Source: an uncultured Aquimarina sp. (GTDB lineage: Bacteria > Bacteroidota > Bacteroidia > Flavobacteriales > Flavobacteriaceae). From it: a stretch of DNA of 64,000 nt. Below are positions 34,988 through 45,797 of the stretch, piece by piece. The stretch is from positions 62,001 through 126,000 of the forward strand of contig NZ_CANMQT010000002.1 of NCBI RefSeq assembly GCF_947500065.1, read 5' to 3'. Position 1 is the stretch's first letter, and the number at the start of each line of letters is the position of its first letter. The translations under genes were made by a program, and so were the position numbers. The notes under the pieces are model-generated. The model did no database searches. It saw nothing but the letters and a program-made list of their open reading frames with translations, and was not told where the DNA came from.

Positions 34988-36295
34988 CTACTTTTTCCTA
35001 AAATACACAGCTACGGGTACTCCGTGAAAATCAAATTCTTTTCGTAGTTGATTCTCTAAATATCGTTTGTAAGGCTCCCTAATATATTGCGGCAAATTAC
35101 AGAAAAACGCAAATTGTGGTTGAGGCGTAGGTAATTGCATACAATATTTAATCTTCACATACTTACCTTTATAGGCTGGTGGTGGGTTTCTCTCAATAAT
35201 TGGAAGCATTGTATCGTTCATCACACTGGTTTTAATCTTTTTAGAACGATTCTTATATACTTCTACTGCGGTTTCTATTGCTTTAAAAATTCGTTGTTTA
35301 GTCAATACAGAAATAAAAACAATTGGAACATCTGTGAAAGGCTCTATTTGTTTACGAATATGCCTTTCAAATTCTTTCATGGTGTTACTTTCCTTATTCT
35401 CTATCAAATCCCATTTATTGACAAGAATCACCACACCTTTTCGGTTGCGTTCTGCTAACCAAAATATATTCTGTACCTGAGCATCAAACCCTCTGGAAGC
35501 ATCAACCATTACCAGGCATACATCGCTATGCTCAATTGCCCGAACAGATCGCATTACCGAGTAAAACTCTAAATCTTCTTTAACTTTGGCTTTACGTCTT
35601 ATCCCTGCAGTATCAACCAAATTAAACTCAAAACCAAAACGATTATATTTAGTATCAATAGAATCTCGGGTAGTTCCCGCAATATCAGTAACAATATATC
35701 TATCTTCTCCAATCAGTCCGTTTATAAATGAAGATTTTCCTGCATTAGGTCTTCCCACAACAGCAAAACGAGGTAGCTCAGTTTCTTCTACTTCTTCTAC
35801 TTCTGGCAACGCCTCTACCAACGCATCCAAAAGCTCTCCTGTACCACTTCCGTTAATACTTGCTATGGTATAATATTCTCCAAGTCCTAGGCTATAAAAC
35901 TCTACAGCATTTTCGGCTCTTTTACCATTATCAACTTTATTTATAGCTAGAAAAACCGGCTTATTGACTTTACGAAGTAAATTAGCCACTTCTTCATCCA
36001 TACCGGTAACACCAGATTCCACGTCTACCATGAAAATGATCGCATCCGCTTCATCGATTGCAAGTTCTACCTGCTTATCAATTTCAGCTTCAAAAATATC
36101 ATCACTACCTACTACATAACCACCAGTATCTATTAGAGAGAATTCTTTACCATTCCAATCACTCTTACCATAGTGACGATCACGAGTAACTCCACTCACC
36201 GCATCTACGATAGCTTCTCTTCTTTGGATCAGTCTATTAAAAAAAGTAGATTTTCCTACATTTGGTCGTCCTACAATTGCCACTATATTGCTCAT
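34988..36295 (-). CDS. der: Ribosome-assembly GTPase Der (EngA)
   Basis: This 435-aa protein has two tandem G domains followed by a KH-like domain. G1 motifs are [14 protein letters not shown] (about residue 8) and [14 protein letters not shown] (about residue 181). NKVD and NKWD motifs follow each. It supports 50S ribosome assembly and is normally essential. It is transcribed separately from the upstream lipoprotein gene because of a terminator at 36401-36443. Confidence 0.97.
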   Translation of the reverse strand: MSNIVAIVGRPNVGKSTFFNRLIQRREAIVDAVSGVTRDRHYGKSDWNGKEFSLIDTGGYVVGSDDIFEAEIDKQVELAIDEADAIIFMVDVESGVTGMDEEVANLLRKVNKPVFLAINKVDNGKRAENAVEFYSLGLGEYYTIASINGSGTGELLDALVEALPEVEEVEETELPRFAVVGRPNAGKSSFINGLIGEDRYIVTDIAGTTRDSIDTKYNRFGFEFNLVDTAGIRRKAKVKEDLEFYSVMRSVRAIEHSDVCLVMVDASRGFDAQVQNIFWLAERNRKGVVILVNKWDLIENKESNTMKEFERHIRKQIEPFTDVPIVFISVLTKQRIFKAIETAVEVYKNRSKKIKTSVMNDTMLPIIERNPPPAYKGKYVKIKYCMQLPTPQPQFAFFCNLPQYIREPYKRYLENQLRKEFDFHGVPVAVYFRKK

Positions 36296-36400
36296 TATCC
36301 TGAATTCTAAATTTTGTGCAAAATTAGTCTTTTTATTCTACCTAAACTATTGAAGTTTAAATATCAGACAAATAAAATAAAAGGGAAGGTCATTAAAAAC

Positions 36401-36443
36401 GAAAAAGCTCAACGGTCAGCGCATCGACCTATTGAACTTTTTC
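36401..36443 (-). terminator. Rho-independent terminator of the choice-of-anchor I gene
   Basis: GAAAAAGCTCAACGGTC (36401-36417) pairs with GACCTATTGAACTTTTTC (36426-36443) with two imperfections. Minus-strand sequence past the hairpin is T-rich. Confidence 0.8.
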
Positions 36444-36542
36444 ATAATTGATAGTCAGTCAGTGAAATAATTACTTACTTCAAAGATAAAAACAAATGTA
36501 GATACCTCGGTTACTGTAAAACAACAAACTTTTTATGGATGC

Positions 36543-38066
36543 CTATTTAATCTCATATATAGCTACGCTATTTGATACTTCATGAGTTACTATTACCAAT
36601 GCATTTCCTGTTGGACTATCTTCAGCTTTTACTGTAATTAATCCCTCAGGTGAGATATCAGTTGTATCTCTTAACCAATCTATAAATTTTGGATTAACTG
36701 GATTAGAAATATCATATATCATAACACCTCCTGTTCTCTCTAAACCTACAAAAAGTAATGTACTTCTACCAACTTCAAGAATTTCTACTGCTTCAGGTTC
36801 AGCTCCTTTATCATCAGACCTTTTATCTGTACCGTCTCCTTCATTGCTATTGAAAGCATCGAGATCTAATTCTAAAATAGTTTTTGCTATTTGATCTCCA
36901 CTATCATAAATCTTATGACCAGAAGTTGACCAGATTGTAAAAGATCTTCCTCCATATACATATATCTGGTCCACATCGCCATCACCATCTATATCTCCAT
37001 TTGCTGTTGTGGTTTTTAATCTCCCTAGGTTTTCATCTAACTGCAAAGTAGCAGCATCAGGATAAGCTGTTGGATCTAATTCTAAGTCCTTTACTCTTTC
37101 TTCTTCAGAATATCCATCATAATCTCTAGCATCACCTTCATTTGCTGTGATTAAAAACCGAGCTCCTCTAACTCTAGCGAATGTAATTGCATCAGGATGA
37201 TAAAATCCTAAAACCGGCCAATTTTGAAAATTTCCTACAATACCATCCTTATCACTGGCGTCTAGTTGATTCATAGCTAAAGAATAATCTTTTACACCAA
37301 GGCCTATTATACTTCTTACGGTTTTGCTTCTTAAATCTATAGTTGCAATACCGTTATTTTCTTGCAGTACCACATAGGCTGTTTTAGAATCATCGGAAAT
37401 GGCAATATATTCTGGTTCTATATCCTGAGCTAAGGTTGCTCCTGGACCGAACACTCTAAAATCATTACCTATTTTTCTCCCATTGAATGCTCTAAAATCA
37501 ACTTCAAAAACTTCTCCAGAGATTACATCTATAATAGTTACAGATCCTTCTGGATCATTTGTATACTCATCATTTGGTTCTCCCTCATTGGCTGCAATAA
37601 TATATTTTCCATCAGGACTAAATGTCACCATATCCGGTAAAGCTCCGGCAGGATAGGTATTTAAAAGAGTTTGTGATTCTGCCTCATAGATTGCAATAGT
37701 ACCTTCTGCCTGTTTATCAGCAGCATTCTCAAGTGCAACAGCTACAATTCCATCGTTTACAGCTACACTATTAGGAATACCGTTTAAAGGAATATCAGTC
37801 CCTGCTACAGGTGAAGAGGGATCAGAAAGATTCCAAACAGAAAGTTCTACATCATTAGGGTTAATCACAAAAAGTTTGGCAGTCTCTGGATCAAAGGCCG
37901 AAATCTCTGCAAACCCTTCGCCTCCAGTACCGTTAATTAAACTTCCTATTTTATTAAAAGTAAGATCGCTTGTTCCACTACCTCCTTGATAATCATCTAA
38001 ATTACAAGAGCAGAACAATCCTAAAGCCCCAATTACAATAAGGCATGATTTATTAAAAATTTTCAT
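36543..38066 (-). CDS. Choice-of-anchor I beta-propeller lipoprotein
   Basis: This 507-aa protein has a lipoprotein-type signal (CLIVIGALGLFCSC) and then a long beta-propeller. Typical segments are SGTSDLTFNKIGSLING, GEGFAEISAFDPETAKLFVI, FSPDGKYIIAANEGEPNDEY and EPEYIAISDDSKTAYVVLQE, which match the choice-of-anchor I family. The acidic DGDGDVDQIYVYGGRSFTIW piece also fits. These proteins are exported and some relatives are phosphatase-like, but the function is unknown. It is flanked by terminators on both sides, so it is monocistronic. Confidence 0.85.
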   Translation of the reverse strand: MKIFNKSCLIVIGALGLFCSCNLDDYQGGSGTSDLTFNKIGSLINGTGGEGFAEISAFDPETAKLFVINPNDVELSVWNLSDPSSPVAGTDIPLNGIPNSVAVNDGIVAVALENAADKQAEGTIAIYEAESQTLLNTYPAGALPDMVTFSPDGKYIIAANEGEPNDEYTNDPEGSVTIIDVISGEVFEVDFRAFNGRKIGNDFRVFGPGATLAQDIEPEYIAISDDSKTAYVVLQENNGIATIDLRSKTVRSIIGLGVKDYSLAMNQLDASDKDGIVGNFQNWPVLGFYHPDAITFARVRGARFLITANEGDARDYDGYSEEERVKDLELDPTAYPDAATLQLDENLGRLKTTTANGDIDGDGDVDQIYVYGGRSFTIWSTSGHKIYDSGDQIAKTILELDLDAFNSNEGDGTDKRSDDKGAEPEAVEILEVGRSTLLFVGLERTGGVMIYDISNPVNPKFIDWLRDTTDISPEGLITVKAEDSPTGNALVIVTHEVSNSVAIYEIK

Positions 38067-38190
38067 TATTGATATGATTTGTATTAGCCATCAAAATTCA
38101 ATAATGAGTTTATCCTTAGTGTTATGAAAAGAATAAATTAAATCTATTAATCCATGAGTACAGTTAAGAAATTGTTAGACACACAAAAAA

Positions 38191-38217
38191 AGTCCATCCG
38201 CTTAAAGCGGATGGACT
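38191..38217 (-). terminator. Rho-independent terminator of the large surface-protein gene
   Basis: AGTCCATCCGCTT (38191-38203) and AAGCGGATGGACT (38205-38217) form a perfect 13-bp inverted repeat. The minus strand continues TTTTTTTGTG. Confidence 0.9.
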
Positions 38218-38245
38218 CATTATACTACTAGTTATTAATAACGTA

Positions 38246-41200
38246 TTATTTCACAACCATCTTTTCAACTATATAACCCTCTGAATTAGAGATCTTAACA
38301 ACATATATTCCTGAAGATATTGAACCTAATGTATTAAGATCAATATTAACTATACTATCTCCTTTTGAAATACTCATTGTTGCCGTTTTTGACATTAATC
38401 GTCCCGATAAGCTATAAAAAGCTACCTGAATATTATCCTGATCCTTTGTAGTAGTAAGCTCTAAAGAAATGATATCTGAAGATTCTACAATGGTAGGATA
38501 CATATTATTCATTGATGTTGGACCACCTCCTAGTCCACCGCCACAGCTTTCTACAAATACAGTTACTTCATCTCTATCCAAACAACCATTTCTAACAATT
38601 GTAACGATATAGGTTGTAGTAACCGTTGGTGAAACTGTAACCGATTGTGTATTACCTGGTGATCCCGACGGAGAGGACCAAAGGAAAATATCACCATCAG
38701 ATGCTGTTAATACAGCTGAATCACCAGAACAAATTGTCTGATCTTCACCTGCATTTGCAGTTCCTTCGCAGCCAATAAAAACAATAACATCATCAGAATC
38801 TGAACATCCATCTTTAAAAACTGTTACCGTATATGTAGTTGTTTCTGTCGGAGCTACTGTAATAGATTGAGTAGTCTCTCCAGTTGACCATTCATATGTG
38901 TCTCCACCAGAAGCTGTTAAAACAACATTTGCTCCTGGAGTACTTTCTACATCTATTCCTGCATTGGCATCTATATCAATTACAAAAACAGTAACATCAT
39001 CTGTATCACTACATCCATCTTTTGAAACAGTAACTGAATATGTCGTTGTTTCAGTAGGAGTTACTACAATAGATTGCGTAGTTGCTCCTGTAGACCAAAG
39101 ATACGTATCTCCTCCGCTAGCGGTTAAAGTAATATCTTGCATCATTTTATTTACTTCAGAAGGATTAGAGTCTGAAACACCACAAATAGTTTGATCTGCA
39201 CCCGCATCAGCCACAACTGTACAACCTTCTACAAAAACAGTAACATCATCTATAGCTGAACATCCATTTGCTGATACAGTAACACTATATGTAGTAGTTT
39301 CTGTAGGAGTAACCTCGATAGTTCCTGTTGTCTCACCTGTAGACCACAAATAAGTACCTCCTCCTGTTGCCGTAAGAGTAGCTGTTTGCCCTGCAGTTAT
39401 GGTTTGATCTTCACCTGCATCAGCAGTTACAGAATTTACCACAACTATTACCTCATCAGTAGCCTCGCAATTTCCGTTAGAAACTGTTACGCTATAAGCA
39501 GTAGTTTCTTGCGGAGAAACTTCTATAGTAGAAGTAGTTTCTCCTGTTGACCATACTATATCTCCATCTCCAACAACTGTAAGTGTAGTTGTTTCTCCAT
39601 TACAAATCTCCTGATCATCTCCTGCATCTGCCATAGCAGAATTTACAGTTACAATTACTTCATCTTCACCTACACAATCTGTACAACTAGTTACAGTAAC
39701 GGTATACGTAGTATCTTCATCTGGTGACACCGTAATACTTTGAGTAGTTTCTCCTGTTGACCACAAATAATTTGTTTCTCCAGTTCCTGTAGTAATACAA
39801 TCGCCTAGATTAATATTAAAATCTCCAAAAGAATCAGGATTTCCTTCTAAATTAAACCAACCAGATCCTCCATATACCCCAGGAGTATATTCAAATACAT
39901 TAGCTCCATTTCCAACCTGAAACGCCTCTCCTCTTCTAGAAATATCATAACTTAATGCTCCATCAATTTGAGTAATAGATCCACTAATCTCTGTATAATA
40001 CACCCAATCAGTTGCGTCCTCAGACTGACAGAAACTGTCTTTAGGACTATCTACAGGTGGTGTATTTGTGAATCCTGAGAAGGTTGCATCAACCATAAAT
40101 GATGTATTTGTAGAATTATATTCAAATACTTCACCTCTTAGTGTTACTGTTCCATCCGTATTTTCACTCCAAACAAGATCTACATTACTAAACCATAATC
40201 TGGTACCATTATCATTTATAAAAACAACAAACTGATGTTGTCTCCCTCTACAATAGTCAGTATCTTTAATACCATACTCAACACAATCATCACAATTAGT
40301 GATGCCTGTAGCCTGAGCAGTAAGTGTTACTTCATCTCCTAAACATATTTCCTGATCTTCACCTGCATCAACCACAACAGGATCATTTACAATAACCATT
40401 ACAGTATCCGAAGCTTCACAAGTTCCATTAGTCAATGTAACTGTATATGTAGTAGTTTCTGTAGGAGTAACCGTAATACTACTAGTTGTTTCGCCCGTAG
40501 ACCAAACAAAAGTTCCTTCACCTCTAGCTACTAGAGTTACCGTTTCTCCTGAACAAATATTTTGGTCATTCCCTAACTGAACAGTAGCAGATTTCACAGA
40601 CACCATTACCTCATCAGTTGCCGAACAACCATTACAATTAGTAACTGTAACTGAATAAGTGGTATCTTCTTCTGGGGATACTGTTATACTTTCTGTAGTT
40701 TCTCCAGTAGACCATAAAAATGAAGTATTATTGGTTTCTGAGGTTATACAATCTCCTAAATTAAAATTAAAATCTCCAACAGTATATTCACCATCATTAG
40801 TATCAAACCATCCACATGCTCCAAACTTCCCTTGCTCTGTTTCTGTTACGTTAGCACCATTACCCATCTGGAACGCTGGCCCTCTTCTTGTTAAACTTGT
40901 AGACCAGGACCCATCAGCACTAGTTATTGTTCCTGTAAATTCAGCATAATACTCCCATCCTGATTCATCTTCGTTATTACATTCATGTTCTTTAGGGCTA
41001 TTAGCCGGAGTATTAGTTGTTTTTCCAGTAAAAACAACATCTACCTCATAATTTGATTGCGTAGTTGTATAATCGAACACAGTACCTTTTAAAGTAGCCG
41101 TTCCGTCTTCAAGTTCATTCCACTCTAAATCTACATTAGAGAAATATCTTCCTCCTTTTAACCACAATACATAGTTCTCATCTCTATTGCATAAATCAGT

Positions 41201-42256
41201 GTTCTGAATACCATATTCAATACAACTTTCACAACTTTCATTACCATTAGTGGTAGCTGTTAGAGTCACCTCATCACCTACGCATATTTCCTTATCTTCT
41301 CCAGCATCTACTTGTGGAACGTCATTTATTACAACTTCTACAGTATCTGTAGCCTCACAGTCTTCACAGTCTTTCACTGTTACCGTGTATGTTCCGCCTT
41401 GATTCACTGTAATTGATGGAGTAGTTTCTCCGGTAGACCATAAATAATTAACCTCGGTAGTTGATGTAGTAACACAATCTCCTAGATTAAAATTAAAATC
41501 TCCTCTATTATATTGACCGTCTGTAGTATCAAACCATCCACAAGCTCCGTATTTCCCAAGTTCAGTCTCCGTTACATTAGCTCCATTACCTAACTGAAAA
41601 GAAGGACCTCTTCTTGATAAATCAATAGACCAAGATCCATCAGTACTTGTTACAGTTCCAGTGAGCCCTGTATAATAAATCCATCCAGATTCATCTTCAT
41701 TATTACATTCATGTCCTTTAGGACTATTTGCAGGCGTAGTACTTGTTCTTCCTGAATATACAGCATTTACTTCATATGTTTCCTGAGTCAATGTGTGATC
41801 AAAAATAGTACCTGTAAGTGTTGCTGTACCATCTGCTAACTCATTCCATTCTAGATCTACATTAGAAAACCATCTTGGATTATTTCCATCAGTTAACCAC
41901 ATTACATAGTCCTGATCTCTTCTACAATTATTAGTGTTTTCTACACCATACTCTCCTGTACAATCCACACATTCTGATTCTCCAGAAACTGTTGCTGTAA
42001 GGGTTACTTCTCCTTCTCCACAAAATTCTGCATCACCACCTGCATCAACTGTTAATTGACAACCTGTGTACACTGAAGAATTATAATTACTTGTGGACTG
42101 ATTATTAAGTTCTTTCTTATTTTCTTCGACTACAGTATTGAAACCTGAAGTCACAAGGAAAATGACGATCAAAGTCAAACCAAATAAAGATGACGCAACT
42201 TGGGAGGCTGCAATCTTTTGGCTTAACACGTTAAGCTTGTTAGTAAATTTTGACAT
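38246..42256 (-). CDS. Large repeat-rich T9SS-sorted surface protein
   Basis: This 1336-aa protein from the ATG at 42256 (a TTG at 42295 would add 13 residues) has an N-terminal membrane or signal segment (VASSLFGLTLIVIFLVTSGF). It then alternates two module types. Type A occurs three times (about 160 aa each, Cys-rich, with YGxxNT, WFSNVDLEW or similar, RRGPxFQ and GNGANV, ending FNFNLGDC). Type B is a short Ig/PKD-like unit with LWSTGETTQSITVSP and TTYTVTVT, repeated at least seven times. The C-terminus (YPTIVESSDIISLELTTT to IVEKMVVK) is a T9SS-type sorting domain. It likely acts as an adhesin or polymer binder; no catalytic motif was seen. Confidence 0.82.
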   Translation of the reverse strand: MSKFTNKLNVLSQKIAASQVASSLFGLTLIVIFLVTSGFNTVVEENKKELNNQSTSNYNSSVYTGCQLTVDAGGDAEFCGEGEVTLTATVSGESECVDCTGEYGVENTNNCRRDQDYVMWLTDGNNPRWFSNVDLEWNELADGTATLTGTIFDHTLTQETYEVNAVYSGRTSTTPANSPKGHECNNEDESGWIYYTGLTGTVTSTDGSWSIDLSRRGPSFQLGNGANVTETELGKYGACGWFDTTDGQYNRGDFNFNLGDCVTTSTTEVNYLWSTGETTPSITVNQGGTYTVTVKDCEDCEATDTVEVVINDVPQVDAGEDKEICVGDEVTLTATTNGNESCESCIEYGIQNTDLCNRDENYVLWLKGGRYFSNVDLEWNELEDGTATLKGTVFDYTTTQSNYEVDVVFTGKTTNTPANSPKEHECNNEDESGWEYYAEFTGTITSADGSWSTSLTRRGPAFQMGNGANVTETEQGKFGACGWFDTNDGEYTVGDFNFNLGDCITSETNNTSFLWSTGETTESITVSPEEDTTYSVTVTNCNGCSATDEVMVSVKSATVQLGNDQNICSGETVTLVARGEGTFVWSTGETTSSITVTPTETTTYTVTLTNGTCEASDTVMVIVNDPVVVDAGEDQEICLGDEVTLTAQATGITNCDDCVEYGIKDTDYCRGRQHQFVVFINDNGTRLWFSNVDLVWSENTDGTVTLRGEVFEYNSTNTSFMVDATFSGFTNTPPVDSPKDSFCQSEDATDWVYYTEISGSITQIDGALSYDISRRGEAFQVGNGANVFEYTPGVYGGSGWFNLEGNPDSFGDFNINLGDCITTGTGETNYLWSTGETTQSITVSPDEDTTYTVTVTSCTDCVGEDEVIVTVNSAMADAGDDQEICNGETTTLTVVGDGDIVWSTGETTSTIEVSPQETTAYSVTVSNGNCEATDEVIVVVNSVTADAGEDQTITAGQTATLTATGGGTYLWSTGETTGTIEVTPTETTTYSVTVSANGCSAIDDVTVFVEGCTVVADAGADQTICGVSDSNPSEVNKMMQDITLTASGGDTYLWSTGATTQSIVVTPTETTTYSVTVSKDGCSDTDDVTVFVIDIDANAGIDVESTPGANVVLTASGGDTYEWSTGETTQSITVAPTETTTYTVTVFKDGCSDSDDVIVFIGCEGTANAGEDQTICSGDSAVLTASDGDIFLWSSPSGSPGNTQSVTVSPTVTTTYIVTIVRNGCLDRDEVTVFVESCGGGLGGGPTSMNNMYPTIVESSDIISLELTTTKDQDNIQVAFYSLSGRLMSKTATMSISKGDSIVNIDLNTLGSISSGIYVVKISNSEGYIVEKMVVK
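39790..41965 (-). repeat. Three long tandem-like repeat modules inside the surface-protein gene
   Basis: Copies of about 490 bp lie near 41470-41965, 40750-41240 and 39790-40290, separated by Ig-like repeat coding DNA. The first two are closest. The third is more diverged, with RQHQFVVFINDNG in place of RDQDYVMWLTDGN. Confidence 0.7.
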
Positions 42257-42653
42257 TGTGTAGTTGTTTTTTTCGTTTGAATTCAAAAAATTCAATCTGG
42301 TTAATTTATTTTGGGTTTTAGATAAATAACGACAGAAGATGCAAAATCACGCAGTAGTCCTTGACAGTACGTATTATAAGAATCTTTTGTAGTTTATTTG
42401 ATTTTTAGAGTTAAGCCGTTACTAAAAAAACGTGTGTGAAGACAAAGTAAAGTTTATATCATATTTTAGGGCGTTTTAAATATGTTAAGAATGCTAAATT
42501 AGAGGATTCACTTCAAAAAAGCATAAAAAAAGACGTAAAAACGTTCAAATGCAGCATTTTACCTTCAAAATACAGTTTTACCGTAAACAGTAAAATTGAA
42601 AAGCTTACAAAAATCCTACAAACCTTTGGGTTTAAAATATTTTAATCTAAATA
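42257..42653. other. Intergenic region between era and the surface-protein gene
   Basis: This AT-rich stretch has no credible ORF. It should hold the promoter and leader of the surface-protein gene. A weak hairpin (CAGTTTTAC at 42573-42581 with GTAAAATTG at 42590-42598, one mismatch) may terminate era. Confidence 0.4.
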
Positions 42654-43535
42654 TTAACGATTATAGCCAAAACGTTTTAATTGCTGTTCGCTATTTCGCC
42701 AGTTTTTATTCACTTTTACATATAACTCTATATGTATCTGTTTCCCAAAAAACTTCTCCAATTCCTTTCGAGCCTCTACGCCAACTCTCTTAAGCGCAGA
42801 ACCTTTATGACCTATAATAATTCCTTTCTGAGAATCACGCTCCACCATAATCACAGATCTGATTCTAATGATAGTTTCGTCTTCAAAAAACTCTTCGGTT
42901 TCTACTTCTACTGAGTATGGAATTTCTTTTTTATAATGCATTAAAATCTTTTCGCGAATAGCCTCATTTACAAAAAAACGTTCTGGTTTATCTGTCAACT
43001 GATCCTTAGGATAAAAAGCTGGTGAATCTGGCAATAACTCCACAATCCTATCAAAAACTACCTTTACATTAAAATTTTCTAAAGCTGAGATTGGATACAA
43101 TTCCGCATTGGGCACTTTTTCCGCCCAAAACTGTACTTGTTCTTCTAATTGCTCCTGATTAGATTGATCGATCTTATTTAATAATAAAAACACAGGTATT
43201 TTAGCATTTGTAATCTTAGTAAAAAAAGCTTCATCCTTAAGTTCTTTTTCTCCGATTTCTACCATATAAATAAGGATATCTGCATCTTCGAAAGCAGATT
43301 TCACAAACCCCATCATAGACGCTTGAAGCTCATATGCAGGTTTTATAATTCCAGGAGTATCAGATAATATAACCTGAAAATCATCACCATTCACAATTCC
43401 TAAAATCCGATGCCTCGTGGTTTGTGCTTTAGAAGTAATAATAGATAATCTTTCTCCAATAAAAGCATTCATCAATGTAGATTTTCCAACATTCGGATTT
43501 CCTATAATATTTACAAAACCGGCTTTATGACCCAT
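42654..43535 (-). CDS. era: Ribosome-maturation GTPase Era
   Basis: This 293-aa protein has G1 motif GNPNVGKSTLMNAF (about residues 12-25), DTPG, and LLNKIDQS (about residue 118). A C-terminal KH domain includes KGIIIGHKGSALKRVGVEAR. Era binds 16S rRNA and couples 30S maturation to growth. It is divergent to the OmpA-family gene, with a 240-nt shared upstream region. Confidence 0.97.
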   Translation of the reverse strand: MGHKAGFVNIIGNPNVGKSTLMNAFIGERLSIITSKAQTTRHRILGIVNGDDFQVILSDTPGIIKPAYELQASMMGFVKSAFEDADILIYMVEIGEKELKDEAFFTKITNAKIPVFLLLNKIDQSNQEQLEEQVQFWAEKVPNAELYPISALENFNVKVVFDRIVELLPDSPAFYPKDQLTDKPERFFVNEAIREKILMHYKKEIPYSVEVETEEFFEDETIIRIRSVIMVERDSQKGIIIGHKGSALKRVGVEARKELEKFFGKQIHIELYVKVNKNWRNSEQQLKRFGYNR

Positions 43536-43775
43536 ATATAAGATTTTGATGCAAAGTTAATTGATTATTATACAAATCTATTCAATCTTGGAAAGGTTTA
43601 TTTTGATGTCAATTTTCGACTAAATATGCTATTTAGATGCTTCAAAAAGGACATTCAGGACGTAAAAAACGTATATGCAAGTACGCCTTTTGTTAATTTT
43701 TCGTAAATTTAATTCCAGTATGTTTTCAAAACCCCACGAAAACAAATAATTTATTTTAAAAATACTGGGATCATT

Positions 43776-45788
43776 TTGGGAAACTATTCTATTTCTTTTT
43801 TATCTACTTCGAAGGGATATCACTACACAAACATATGTGTATCTGTGATAACATTACTAATGTTTTCACATCTTTGTTTTGGACAAGACACGAATAAGCA
43901 GCTTAGTAAAGCGGACCAAAGTTTTGAAGCATTAGCCTATATAAATGCTCGTGACATCTATCTGAATGTTGCAAAACAAGGGTATTCTTCCTTAGACTTA
44001 TACAGGAAGTTGGCCGATTCATATTATTTTACAGGAGAGCTGGAAGAATCAGTACAATGGTATGAAAAGTTAATTTCGAATTTTTCTGAAGAAGTAAAAC
44101 CTGAGTATTTATTTAGATATGCTCAAAGTTTAAAAAGTGCTGAACGTTATGGTGATGCGGATACTATCATGGAGAAGTTTAATATGGCTACTGGAAATGA
44201 TAAACGTGCAAAATCCTTTATAAACAAACGAGATTATCTTGATTTTATAGAAATGCAATCCGGTAAATATGATTTGTATACGTTAACTATAAATTCTCAA
44301 TATTCAGATTATGCCCCAAGTTTTAACCATAGAGGTCAAATTGTATTTGCTTCTTCGAGAAGTAAAAATTCTAAAGTGCATGAATGGGATCAAATGCCGT
44401 TTTTAGATCTTTTCTCTTCTACAATAAAAGAGGATAAAATTTCTACAGAAGAACCTAAAAAGTTAAAAGGAAAAATAAATACTAAGTTTCATGAATCTTC
44501 TACAAGTTTTACCAAAGATGGAAATACGGTATATTTCACCCGAAATAATTTCACAAATAATAAACTTGGAAAGAGTAGAAAAGGTGTTGTTTTATTAAAA
44601 CTATACAAAGCTACTTTAACCAATCAGAGATGGTCCAATATTACAGAATTACCTTTTAACAGTGATAACTATTCTATTTCTCATCCGGCACTAAGTCCCG
44701 ACGGCAAACAATTATATTTTGCCAGCGATATGAAAGGAACCAGAGGGAAATCTGATTTATTTGTAGTTGATATACTTCCAGGTGGAAAATATGGAAAACC
44801 TAAAAACCTAGGAGATAACATAAATACTGAAGGAAGGGAAACTTTTCCTTATGTTAGTGATAATGGTCGATTATATTTCGCCAGTGATGGACACGTTGGG
44901 CTAGGCGGTTTAGATGTATTTGTTGCTATTGCTAATGAAAATAACTCTTATGGAGTGTTTAATGTAGGGAAACCTATTAACAGTTCTAAAGATGATTTCT
45001 CTTTTGTATTAAATGAAGAAAATAAGACAGGATATTTTGCTAGCAACAGAAGAGGTGGAAAAGGAAATGATGACATCTATAGCTTTAGACAAACAGAAGA
45101 ATTAATTACTTCTTGCAAAGAGTATCTTACTGGTATAGTTACTGATAGCGAAACTAATGAAACTATAGCAAATGCAGATATAACATTATTAGATACCGAC
45201 GGAAATATAGTAAACAAAATTAAGTCTGATGCTGACGGCGGTTACAGTTTCGAAGTAGATTGCGACAAACAATATATCATCAGAGTTTCTATCGAAGGAT
45301 TTAATCCAAATGATATCATTTTTAAATCAAATAAAACTTTTGAAACGACTAACAATGTTCCTGTAGATTTTAAGAAAGAGAAATTATTATCTACCACCTC
45401 AGAACCTGTTAATATTGGAGATGATATCGTAGCTCCACTACAATTAAAAACTATCTTCTTTGATCTGGATACGGATAATATTAGACCCGACGCAGAGGCT
45501 GATTTACAAAAGGTCATTGCAGTAATGAGGCAGAATCCTAATTTAAAAATTGAAGTTCGTTCTCACACGGATAGTAGATCTAGTTACTGGTACAATAAAA
45601 GACTTAGCGTAAAACGTATGCGTGCAACTGTTCGATATATCATAAGAAATGGCGGAATCCATTGGAGGCGAATAAAAGGAAAAGCCTACGGAGAACGACG
45701 ACTTATCAACAAATGTGCTAATGGTATCCCTTGCACTGAAGAAGAACACCAGGAAAATCGAAGAAGCGAGTTTATTGTTAGAAAATAA
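43776..45788 (+). CDS. OmpA-family protein with TPR, PD40 and carboxypeptidase-regulatory domains
   Basis: This 670-aa protein has an N-terminal signal segment (YTNICVSVITLLMFSHLCFG), TPR-type helices (about 40-150), PD40 WD-like repeats (YAPSFNHRGQIVFASSRSKN, HPALSPDGKQLYFASDMKGT, TFPYVSDNGRLYFASDGHVG), a carboxypeptidase-regulatory-like domain (about 445-520) and a C-terminal OmpA domain that would bind peptidoglycan (LKTIFFDLDTDNIRPDAEAD and beyond). This layout matches PorE-like T9SS components and many paralogs. No SprF/PorP partner is adjacent. The only available long start is TTG at 43776; an ATG at residue 29 would destroy the signal peptide. Confidence 0.85.
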   Translation: MGNYSISFLSTSKGYHYTNICVSVITLLMFSHLCFGQDTNKQLSKADQSFEALAYINARDIYLNVAKQGYSSLDLYRKLADSYYFTGELEESVQWYEKLISNFSEEVKPEYLFRYAQSLKSAERYGDADTIMEKFNMATGNDKRAKSFINKRDYLDFIEMQSGKYDLYTLTINSQYSDYAPSFNHRGQIVFASSRSKNSKVHEWDQMPFLDLFSSTIKEDKISTEEPKKLKGKINTKFHESSTSFTKDGNTVYFTRNNFTNNKLGKSRKGVVLLKLYKATLTNQRWSNITELPFNSDNYSISHPALSPDGKQLYFASDMKGTRGKSDLFVVDILPGGKYGKPKNLGDNINTEGRETFPYVSDNGRLYFASDGHVGLGGLDVFVAIANENNSYGVFNVGKPINSSKDDFSFVLNEENKTGYFASNRRGGKGNDDIYSFRQTEELITSCKEYLTGIVTDSETNETIANADITLLDTDGNIVNKIKSDADGGYSFEVDCDKQYIIRVSIEGFNPNDIIFKSNKTFETTNNVPVDFKKEKLLSTTSEPVNIGDDIVAPLQLKTIFFDLDTDNIRPDAEADLQKVIAVMRQNPNLKIEVRSHTDSRSSYWYNKRLSVKRMRATVRYIIRNGGIHWRRIKGKAYGERRLINKCANGIPCTEEEHQENRRSEFIVRK

Positions 45789-45797
45789 TTATAGATA

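Noticed and set aside
38246..42256. CRISPR-like regular repeats
   Set aside because: Repeats are in-frame coding modules of a surface protein, with long variable spacing and protein-level conservation.
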